Of a stretch of DNA of 25,022 nucleotides, positions 7,901 through 15,600 are shown piece after piece. The notes under the pieces were generated by a model. It saw only the letters and a program-made list of their open reading frames with translations, was not told where the DNA came from and did no database searches. This DNA comes from JAJDIA01 sp031555735 (GTDB lineage Bacteria; Bacteroidota; Bacteroidia; Bacteroidales; Tannerellaceae): NCBI GenBank assembly GCA_031555735.1, contig JAVBUE010000080.1, positions 1 through 25,022 of the forward strand, given 5' to 3'. How positions within the stretch are numbered: position 1 is the stretch's first letter; every line of letters starts with the position of its first letter. The translations under genes and the position numbers were made by a program.

Positions 7901-8372
7901 TATAAACTATGGATTCGGATTCAACCTGTCGTGGAAAGGGATCTCATTGGATGCCCACTTCCAGGGAGTGGGAGCTTACGACCGTATGTTGAAGACCAAG
8001 AATGGCGACGGTGTGTTCCAGGTAGGCGACAAGCCTTACTTCGATCTATGGACAGGCGATGTGTGGAGACCGGATAATGTCGATGCGAAATATCCGCGTG
8101 TAAGCGGTGAATGGCAGGAGGAATACGGGGCGGCCGGTTCTACTTTCTGGATGAGGGACGGCGCTTACCTGCGTTTGAAAAACCTGAATGTCGGTTATAC
8201 ATTACCTCGTGAATGGTTCTCCCGGTTAGGCGTGAACAATGTCCAGTTGTTCGTCAATGCAACCAACTTATTCTGTATCTCAGGCATGGATGAGATGGAT
8301 CCCGAACAGGATGCATTGGATTCCTATCCGCTGATGAGGACATTTACAGGTGGTTTAAGTATTAATTTCTAA
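4914..8372 (+). CDS. SusC/RagA-family TonB-dependent transporter with STN signalling domain
   Basis: This 1152-residue outer-membrane barrel imports oligosaccharides with SusD as its lid, powered by TonB. In order: a signal peptide (about 1-44, hydrophobic LVLFLLTFALVQASA, ending near SYAQ); an STN domain (about 45-118); a carboxypeptidase-regulatory-like beta-sandwich (about 134-203, LTGKVVDQTNEPIIGAAV through DIDGNFEL); the plug, beginning ELVVVGYGTQKKVNLTGAI (about 211-229) and including LAGRAPGVTV and DAASASIYGSKAGNGVVLVTT; then the 22-strand barrel, ending with an aromatic C-terminal residue (GGLSINF). The STN domain is present only in transducing members and is expected to signal to the adjacent FecR. 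The start at 4914 leaves a slightly long N-terminus; Met22 could be the true start. susD follows after 14 bp. The substrate cannot be read from the sequence. Confidence 0.95.
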   Translation: MNKFYGKGLSCPFLTTINLRFMKLVLFLLTFALVQASAIESYAQSTRIDINMTNSTVKEVLKYIENNSEFAFFYNDKAINTNRQVSINASKMRIDEILAVILPDCSYKVENERIIIVPKVQAGASASQQQEKKLTGKVVDQTNEPIIGAAVGVVGTTIGTITDIDGNFELQIPDDATLQVSYIGYQRFQEKIGNRTNLMVTLREDTKLLEELVVVGYGTQKKVNLTGAITSVKADELNNIPTSNLSNTLAGRAPGVTVTTTSGMAGASSNIRMRGSFGEPLFVINNVIKDKAAFDALDPNEVENISFLKDAASASIYGSKAGNGVVLVTTKAGKVQKPEFQYKGVFSVSNTTRPLQDYSATDELIWANRVAETKNLPAPYGQDIFDYFADKSYNVNDYVWRDPSSQQHNISVNGGSDRITYYMMLGFHDENGSYKKLDFKKYNFRSDITAHVSKRFNVNFNLSGNQKEYNRFYWPYDEVDDFNVPDFYRTTFNWTRLYPFYVDENGNPTTDTNAYPVTAGSWNPVDMVLGNRYQKTTRRTLDGQVRFNLDLGQFVDGLKTSFLAQYTAYDENLKGLLTHNKSYRFKSASAENKFIPAKVDPNDMVVHNLSSNYEGIREMVKLDHSYQINWFLQYDKVFNQDHAVSAMLVYEQSESGGKTLSGSADDMLTTSIDQIFVTSSDTQRRYFDGSEWENARQSVVGRFNYTYAQKYIAEFSFREDGNYKFAPGERWGFFPSGSLAWRISEEGFMKKFSWLSNLKLRGSYGTTGDDNNWDGEDNIAAFLWRESYKNGTGYIFGDKLQNGLTVGSTANPYITWAKLEVYDIGLDFGFFENRLSGEFDYFYKNKNHILKARERVIPGTYGAELSNENYAEQDWKGAEVSLKWSDSYRSLDYTVYANLGYVKDTWNVLDEAEGLEAWRSAIGHPNTRLQGYICDGIIRSQEQLDALPEGFTQFGRKPILGALLFKDIRGANYAEGADGKIDSNDMTYLSDRGTPRINYGFGFNLSWKGISLDAHFQGVGAYDRMLKTKNGDGVFQVGDKPYFDLWTGDVWRPDNVDAKYPRVSGEWQEEYGAAGSTFWMRDGAYLRLKNLNVGYTLPREWFSRLGVNNVQLFVNATNLFCISGMDEMDPEQDALDSYPLMRTFTGGLSINF

Positions 8373-8386
8373 TGATCATTTAGTAT

Positions 8387-10111
8387 ATGAAAAAGATATA
8401 TGCAGTAATAGTCGCAAGCTTATTATCGTTGGGAGGCTGTGATGTGCTGGACACGAAAGATTTAAACAATTACGGTCCTGATGTGTGGAACGACTCGAAG
8501 CTATCTTCGGCATTCCTGACCGACATCTATGGGAATGTGTTGAATCTAACCTGGCCTCGCGACGGTAGGAATTCGGATGAGTGTCTCGGTATCATGGGAA
8601 AGGATGCCGTACAACCGAACAATGAGGAGTTCAAGTTCTGGCCCTATGCAAGCATCCGTAATATAAATACGTTGTTGAAAAACATCGATCTGGGAACATT
8701 GCCTGAGAGTGAGAAGAACACCATGAAAGGACAAGCTTACTTCATGCGTGCATTCCAATATTTCAAAATGGTCCGCCTGTATGGAGGTGTTCCCATTATC
8801 CGGGAACCCCAATCGTTGGAAGATGATCTGAATGTGAAACGAAATTCCACCGCTGAATGTTTCGATTTTATACTATCCGATCTGGAAGAAGCAGCCACAT
8901 TACTGCCGGTTAAGTATTCCGGTGATAATTACGGGCGTATCGACCAGTGTATTGTCGCGGCGTTTAAGAGCCGGGTCTTATTATACAAAGCCAGTCCGCA
9001 GTTCAACCCGGCAAGCCCCTACGATAACGCCTATTGGAAGGACGCCCTCGCAGCAGCAAAGGCCGCCAAAGAATTACTGGACCAGAACGGTTTTGGCATG
9101 ATCGACAATTATACGGATGTGTTTGAAACGAAAAAGCACCGGGAAGCGATCTTACCGATTATTTACTCGAATCCGACAAAGACAAATGCCCGTAGCGAAG
9201 ACGGCGTCCGTCCGCTCTCCGAATCAAAGAACGCAACCGGGGAAGACCAACCGACGTGGGGTTTAGCGGGATCATTTCCGATGAAAGATGGAAAGAAAGC
9301 CGGAGAATCCGGCAAGTATGCGTACAATGTACAGGAATTCTGGAAGAACAGGGATCCTCGCTTCGACGCAGTCATTGTTTGGAACGGAGGCATTTATGAA
9401 TTGAGCGGCAAAGCAGGACGCCGGCAATATACGACACCGAATATCGCCAATTCGCTGGATGCCTTCGGATATAATATCCAGGGTGAACATCATAACCGTA
9501 CCGGATTGTATTGCAGGAAGGGGATCATGGAACAACTCCCGGTTGCCCAGGTCACGCTGAATGATGTGGACTGGATCGAGATGCGTTATCCGGAAATCCT
9601 GTTCAACCTGGCGGAAACCGCCAATGAAAACGGAAGCACGGCAGAAGGCTATGAAGCGCTGACCGCCGTCCGGAAACGGGCAGGTATCGAGCCGGGAACC
9701 GACAACCTGTATGGATTGAAAGCCGGCATGTCGCGTGAAGAGATGCGCAATGCCCTGTTGGATGAAAAACGGATCGAGTTTTGTTTCGAAGGCCAACGCT
9801 TCTGGGATCTGCGCCGCTACCGCCTGCTGCATTCGTCGCTGAACGGGCAGCATAAATACGGCATCCTGGCCAATTTGAAGGCAGGGATCAATATGACCGA
9901 CGCGATGAACCGGGCCGCCAGTTATACGCTGATGCCGGAAGAATTCGATTATGAAGTCATCGACCTGATCTTCCAGAACCCTACCGGTGAAGATGCCATG
10001 TATATGCCTGAAACATACTATTTCTTCCCGATCGCGAAAGAAGAAATAGAGAAGAACCCGAATCTGGAGCAGAACATGGGATGGGGCGGAAGTTTCAATC
10101 CCGTGCTATAA
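8387..10111 (+). CDS. SusD/RagB-family surface glycan-binding lipoprotein
   Basis: The 574-residue product begins with a lipoprotein signal peptide; the lipobox LGGC puts the lipidated cysteine at residue 18. It is expected at the cell surface, capping the SusC barrel 14 bp upstream in the same operon. Family marks include KGQAYFMRAFQYFKMVRLYGGVPI, a typical helical TPR-like SusD segment, then ECFDFILSDLEEAATLLP, VAAFKSRVLLYKASPQFNP, and near the C-terminus LLDEKRIEFCFEGQRFWDLRRY, a hallmark block of the family. The C-terminal YYFFPIAKEEIEKNPNLEQN is also typical. Length is normal. A terminator-like hairpin lies 33 bp after the stop, before the lipoprotein enzyme gene. The ligand is unknown. 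Confidence 0.95.
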   Translation: MKKIYAVIVASLLSLGGCDVLDTKDLNNYGPDVWNDSKLSSAFLTDIYGNVLNLTWPRDGRNSDECLGIMGKDAVQPNNEEFKFWPYASIRNINTLLKNIDLGTLPESEKNTMKGQAYFMRAFQYFKMVRLYGGVPIIREPQSLEDDLNVKRNSTAECFDFILSDLEEAATLLPVKYSGDNYGRIDQCIVAAFKSRVLLYKASPQFNPASPYDNAYWKDALAAAKAAKELLDQNGFGMIDNYTDVFETKKHREAILPIIYSNPTKTNARSEDGVRPLSESKNATGEDQPTWGLAGSFPMKDGKKAGESGKYAYNVQEFWKNRDPRFDAVIVWNGGIYELSGKAGRRQYTTPNIANSLDAFGYNIQGEHHNRTGLYCRKGIMEQLPVAQVTLNDVDWIEMRYPEILFNLAETANENGSTAEGYEALTAVRKRAGIEPGTDNLYGLKAGMSREEMRNALLDEKRIEFCFEGQRFWDLRRYRLLHSSLNGQHKYGILANLKAGINMTDAMNRAASYTLMPEEFDYEVIDLIFQNPTGEDAMYMPETYYFFPIAKEEIEKNPNLEQNMGWGGSFNPVL

Positions 10112-10144
10112 TCCGGTGCTATAAATAGATCTAAAATACGGGAT

Positions 10145-10192
10145 ACGGATTCCGGTTTACCTTAGAGAATAAGTTGCCGGAATCCGTTTTTA
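10145..10192 (+). terminator. Terminator-like hairpin between susD and the downstream lipoprotein gene
   Basis: ACGGATTCCGG (10145-10155) pairs perfectly with CCGGAATCCGT (10177-10187), and an inner CTTA/TAAG (10161-10164/10170-10173) can extend it. The run TTTTT follows. It sits between two PUL genes on the same strand, so it may reduce enzyme expression relative to SusCD or protect the 3' end of susCD mRNA. Confidence 0.65.
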
Positions 10193-10210
10193 TTAATACT
10201 ACAGAATCAA

Positions 10211-12655
10211 ATGAAAACACGCATTGCATTCATTATCGGTTTACTAATTTATCTGCTGCCTGCCTGTCAGAAGCAGGTACTGAGTTTTGAAACGGATACA
10301 TTCAAACTGGATATTGATGCCAGGGGTCATGTATCTTCCTTACTGGACAAGAGCCATCAAACGGATTATCTGCCATCCGGGCAACCTTCGCCATTGTTGT
10401 CCATCCGTGTCGGGGGAACGTATGAAAACCCGGGCACCGCCTCCTGGGATGAAGGGAAAAGTATGCTGTTACTAACCTACCCGAAGAATCAGGTAACGAT
10501 ATCGGTTGCAACCGGACGGGAAAAAGGGTTTGCCACCTTCGAGGTACAGGAGATCCGGTCGGACAAAGAGATCGACCTGGTCGTCTGGGGGCCTTATGCC
10601 ACTACGATCAGCCAAACAGTGGGAGAGTGTGTGGGTGTAGTCCGCGACAACCTCTTTGCCATAGGGATCCAGGCCCTGAACCCCAAAACAATCGGCGGTT
10701 ATCCTTCGACAGAGGATGATATCGATCCAGCGTTCGACATTTTCGCTACCACCTCGTTGGTTGATGTAGCCGATTCCATGAAGGTGTTATACCGGGGACA
10801 GACGGCCAAACATACGGATTTCGGCAGCGTCTTACAGGCTTATTGCCGGAACCGGAACCAGGACCGTGTGATTTCGATGTGGGGACATACGCACTACGTA
10901 GCTCCTGCATACAAAGACGGTGGTATCATCGGCAGCCGGATCGCCTTGTTCGGATGTCCGGCGGATCAGGTACTGGATCATATCGAAGCAATAGAACGGA
11001 CCGAAAACCTGCCACATCCGGAACTCAACGGTGTGTGGATGAAACGGGCTCCTGAAGCGGCACAGGCGTATATCATTTATCCGTTCAACGAGCAGAATAT
11101 AGAGGAGGCGATCGCCTTTACCCAACGAACCGGATTGAAGTATCTCTATCACGGAGGTCCCTTCCAGACATGGGGACATTTTACACTGAACCCGTCAGAG
11201 TTTCCCAATGGACTGGATGGTTTAAAAGCATGTGTGGATAAAGCCGCCCGATCGGGGATCAAACTGGGTATCCATACGCTTTCCAATTTTATTACCACCA
11301 ACGATGCCTATGTTACACCTGTCCCGGATAAACGTTTGGCGAAGGTCGGCAGTTCGGTACTGGTTTCCGATATCAGCCCGGATCAGCAAACGATCGAAAT
11401 AGCCGAGCCGCAGTTTTTCAACCAGATGGAGAATAACAACCTGCATGGGGTGATGATCGGCGAAGAACTGATCCGTTACGAACGGGTAAGCGACACCGCC
11501 CCCTGGGCCTTACTGAATTGCCAGCGGGGAGCCTGGAACACAAAGGCAGTTGCGCATGCGAAAGGAGATACCGCCAGTAAGCTGATGGATCATGGATATA
11601 AAGTATTTTTATCGGATACGGAGCTTACCAAAGAGATCGCCCGGAATATTGCCGATCTCTTTAACTACACCGGTGTACAGCAAATATCCTTTGATGGCTT
11701 GGAAGGTGCCTGGTCCACCGGGTTGGGACAATACGGCTTGTCGCTGTTGATGAAGGAGTGGTATGACCACCTGTTGCCCGCATACCGTAACTGTATCAAT
11801 GACGCCAGTATGACCACCCATTACAACTGGCATACGTTCACCCGGATGAACTGGGGAGAACCCTGGTATGCCGGATTCCGAGAAAGCCAGATGAATTACC
11901 GGTTGATGAACCAGGACTTTTACCGGCGTAACCTGATCCCCTGCATGCTGGGATGGTTTAAATTCGACGCAAATACAAGCATTGAGGATATTGAATGGTT
12001 ACTGGCGCGTACAGCCGCTTTTGATGCCGGCTATACCTTAGTCACCAATAAAGAGAATGTGGCGAACAACGGACAGTCGGATACAATCATCAAAGCGATC
12101 CGTGCATGGGAAAACGCCCGTTTATCCGGCGCCTTCCCGCAGGAGCTGAAAAAGGAAATGGAACATGTGTCCAACGAATATACCCTGACGGAGACATCTG
12201 CCACCTCCTGGTTGGTACATCCGCTACAGGTGCAACGCTTCAAACATACCAACAAACTCCTCCAACCCGGTGAACCGGTCGTTTCCAAATGGGAGTTTAC
12301 GAATACCAATGCCCGTCAGCCGATCCGGTTCATACTGAAAGCCAACGATCGCATATCCGGTATTACACTGGAGATTGCCAATTATTCTTCCATGCGGCTG
12401 GATTGCACACTGGAAGAAGGACAATACCTCAAGTATGAAGGAGGTGATGCTTTTATCATTTACGATACGAATTGGAAGGAGGTGAAACGCATCCCGGCAG
12501 ACGTGAATCAGATGAATATTCCGGAAGGGAAAGTTGCCCTGATCTTTTTCTGCTCTTTCGCACATCCGGATAATATGGAAAAGCACGTTTCAGCGGAGTT
12601 CAAAACCGTCGGAAAGGAAATCCGGTTATCCGCCACAAGGGTGAAGAATAATTAA
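10211..12655 (+). CDS. Putative glycoside hydrolase lipoprotein with (beta/alpha)8-like core; family not recognised
   Basis: The 814-residue protein has a lipoprotein signal peptide (MKTRIAFIIGLLIYLLPAC; lipidated Cys19), so it is probably surface or periplasmic. Residues about 25-240 look like a beta-sandwich of the kind that precedes a catalytic barrel in clan GH-D and GH31-like enzymes (FKLDIDARGHVSSLLDK at 31-47). Residues about 265-640 suggest a TIM barrel: PELNGVWMKRAPEAAQAYII, TGLKYLYHGGPFQTWGHF, SGIKLGIHTLSNFI, QQISFDGLEGAW with Asp495 and Glu498 as candidate catalytic acids, then HYNWHTFTRMNWGEPWYAGF and IPCMLGWFKFDANTS. The C-terminal 150 residues look like a beta-sandwich. I cannot assign a CAZy family. 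Its place as the last gene of a sigma/FecR/SusCD locus supports a role in cleaving the imported glycan. Catalysis is inferred, not demonstrated. Confidence 0.6.
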   Translation: MKTRIAFIIGLLIYLLPACQKQVLSFETDTFKLDIDARGHVSSLLDKSHQTDYLPSGQPSPLLSIRVGGTYENPGTASWDEGKSMLLLTYPKNQVTISVATGREKGFATFEVQEIRSDKEIDLVVWGPYATTISQTVGECVGVVRDNLFAIGIQALNPKTIGGYPSTEDDIDPAFDIFATTSLVDVADSMKVLYRGQTAKHTDFGSVLQAYCRNRNQDRVISMWGHTHYVAPAYKDGGIIGSRIALFGCPADQVLDHIEAIERTENLPHPELNGVWMKRAPEAAQAYIIYPFNEQNIEEAIAFTQRTGLKYLYHGGPFQTWGHFTLNPSEFPNGLDGLKACVDKAARSGIKLGIHTLSNFITTNDAYVTPVPDKRLAKVGSSVLVSDISPDQQTIEIAEPQFFNQMENNNLHGVMIGEELIRYERVSDTAPWALLNCQRGAWNTKAVAHAKGDTASKLMDHGYKVFLSDTELTKEIARNIADLFNYTGVQQISFDGLEGAWSTGLGQYGLSLLMKEWYDHLLPAYRNCINDASMTTHYNWHTFTRMNWGEPWYAGFRESQMNYRLMNQDFYRRNLIPCMLGWFKFDANTSIEDIEWLLARTAAFDAGYTLVTNKENVANNGQSDTIIKAIRAWENARLSGAFPQELKKEMEHVSNEYTLTETSATSWLVHPLQVQRFKHTNKLLQPGEPVVSKWEFTNTNARQPIRFILKANDRISGITLEIANYSSMRLDCTLEEGQYLKYEGGDAFIIYDTNWKEVKRIPADVNQMNIPEGKVALIFFCSFAHPDNMEKHVSAEFKTVGKEIRLSATRVKNN

Positions 12656-12668
12656 CCCTGCTTTCCCC

Positions 12669-15600
12669 TCACACGATCTTCACCCACCCATTATCCATGG
12701 TGATAAATTGTTTGTTCAGGGCGATTTGGATGCCGCGGCCCATGGCGGCTTCGACGAGGGAGCCTGTACGGTTGAAACCGAAGAGATGGCCGGTGAGTCG
12801 GGCAAGTTCGTCGGAAGGGAGGCTCACCTGTTCGAAGAGTAATTGCCGGACGCCGTTGGCTATTTCTTCCGGGGGGATATCCGCCAGTTCTCTGTCGGAG
12901 ACGGGGCGGAAGTGGATGTAATCTTCTTTTTGTTCCTTGCTCACCCAGTAGTAGGCTACCTTTTCATATACAACCCGGTGGTAAGGAAGGCTTCGGAGCA
13001 GGATTTCAAAATACATGTCCAGCTTAGCTGCCATGCGCGTGATATTCCAGGCGGCAAGGATCCGTTTGCAAATCATCGCGCGACTGATGGGAGCTTCCGT
13101 CCGGATGACCAGGGAGACCATTTCCAGTAGTTCCTCTTTATGGGTAATGCGCATAAACTCATCCGGAGTGATACGTCCGGCCGGAAGGGGGGTCTGCTTA
13201 TATTTCCGGGCATATGTTGTCGAAGCAGGTCTGGAAATGGCTGGTTCGGGGAAGGGAAGGGCTGACTCGTAAATGGAAATGTCAGGGTAGTATGCCGGGA
13301 AGTCATCGTCGAAGCCAACCGATACGTCAGGCGCTATATCTACAGGGAGGACTTCGTTTAGCGGGGCAACAGGTTCCACCCCTTCTGCCCTTCGGACAGC
13401 CAGGTCAATGCCCATAAGCACCTCTTCGGGATTGTCCCACCAATCCATAGTCCATACGCGGTGGATATTCCATCCAAGCAGTTTCAATACATTACTTTGG
13501 ACAATCTCCCTGTCGCGGGCTGTTTTGGTCTGCCTGTAATTGTCGCCATCACACAGGATGCCCAGTATGTAGTTAGACGGATACTTATCGTCCACAATCC
13601 CCACATCAATCCGGTAGCCCGAACACCCAATATTGGTATGAACCTCATACCCCTTGGCGGCCAACTCACGCGCAATACGGTTTACCAGCGATTCCGCCGA
13701 GTGATTTTTGGAATAAGCCGATGCGATCATCCCTTTTTTCTCCGCATATTCGAGGAAACGTTTGAGTCCGGCCACACCGATGGACGACGTACGGTTCAAG
13801 TCGATCTGGTCGGAACGAAGGGAGGCGTACAGTACCATTTCGTAGCGTGCCCTCGAAACGGCCACATTCAACCGCCTTTCCCCGCCGGCACGGTTCAGAG
13901 GGCCGAAATGCATGCTTACCTTACCGTTCGTATCGGGTCCGTAGCCGACGGAGAAGAAGATCACATCCCGCTCATCACCCTGGACATTCTCCAGGTTTTT
14001 CACAAACAGAGGCTCCTCATGCTCGAGCGCGATCGCTTCCAGGTCGGGGCGGGCGATATACAGAGCCGAAAGCAGGTCTTCCACCAGCAACTGCTGGGCG
14101 GAGCTGAAGGTTACCACGCCCATGCTCTTTCTGCGCAGCACTTTGTCGGCAAGACGGCGTTCGAGTTCCGCAACCACCGCTTCGGCCTCCGCCCTGTTCT
14201 GCCGGGTCTTTCCGATATCATACACCCCGTTCACACGTACCAGGCTCACTTTCGACTCGATATTGTCCGGTGAAGGGAACGTAAGCAATTTATTCCCGTA
14301 ATACTCCGCATTGCTGAAGGCGATCAGGCTCTCGTGCTTGCTGCGATAATGCCACAGCAAATGCTTCGACGGCATCGAAAGCGCCAGGCAGTCGTCGAGG
14401 ATACTCTCCATGTCTTCGATATCCAGGTTGTCTTCATCCACCACGTTGGCGGTGAAGAAATTGGTGGGAGGCATCTGTTTCGGGTCGCCGACGATCACCA
14501 CGTTCTTTCCCCTGCCGATCGCGCCCACCGCTTCGGACGTGGGCATCTGTGACGCTTCGTCGAACACGATCAGGTCGAATTTTTCGGCATCCGGGTCGAT
14601 GTATTGCGCCACCGATATCGGACTCATCAGCATACAGGGGCACATGCGGGGAAGCAAGGTCGGGATATTGTCGAACAACCGGCGGATAGACATACCCTGC
14701 CTCTTGCTCTTGAAACTCCGCTGCAGGATGCCTACTTCCGAGTTTTGGGAAGCCTCCCGGGTGAAGAAGGGTATATTGGCAGACAGCCGGGCATAGAGTT
14801 CCTGCCTTGTCAGCTCCTGCAAGCCGGAAGCCAGCTCTTTGTATTTGCGGATGACCTCCTCGAACAGTTTACCTTTAAACAAGTCCAGTCTCGGTTCGTC
14901 CCCAATGATATACAGAGCTGCCGCGTGGTAGAAACTTTTACGGAAAAGGGGATAGATGGTATCGGTAGGAATGTTTTTCGATTGGTATTCATCCGCGACA
15001 AAACCGATTTGCAGGGCTTCGAGGCGATGTTTGACTGCCAACCACTGGTACCAGTCCTTCAGCTTATCCAGGTTGTCTTGCCACAGGTTCAGTTGTTGGA
15101 TGGCCGCATCCATCCAATCCGGTTTACCAGAGATATCCCGGGGGGTTCCCTGGAAGGAGAAGAACGTATTCTCTTTCTTATCAAACCGGTCGATCGTGTC
15201 AGCCAGGGCTTCCAACTGAGCGCCATGCCGTTTGCTGAAAGACTCTAAGCCGTCGGTCATGTGATCGGCCAGCACCTCCCTTATCCGGGTTGTCACCAAC
15301 CGATTGTCCGTTATATCGTTTATGCAACGACGCAGGAAAATGGAATCATGGTTGATCGACTGGATCCGGTCCCATTTCTCTTTTTCCCCGAATTCCCCAT
15401 ACAGTTCCTGTAACCTCCCCTTATGCGGGGATACGTATGCATCCTCTTCCTGATACCTGCTTATTTCCGGTAACATTATACGGATCGCCTTTGACGACAA
15501 TAAACCATACCGCCCATACGGCAGCAATTTCAGTTTGATCTTTAAACGCCCGAAGAACCGTGGCAGGGGAGGCTGTTTGTCCAACTGTTCCCACGCCTGT

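Noticed and set aside
13461..14273. 270-aa plus-strand ORF (and 205-aa at 16251 and 280-aa at 17793)
   Set aside because: All are antisense to the giant helicase gene, whose motifs are intact throughout. Their translations show low-complexity His/Arg/Gly-rich sequence typical of shadow frames.
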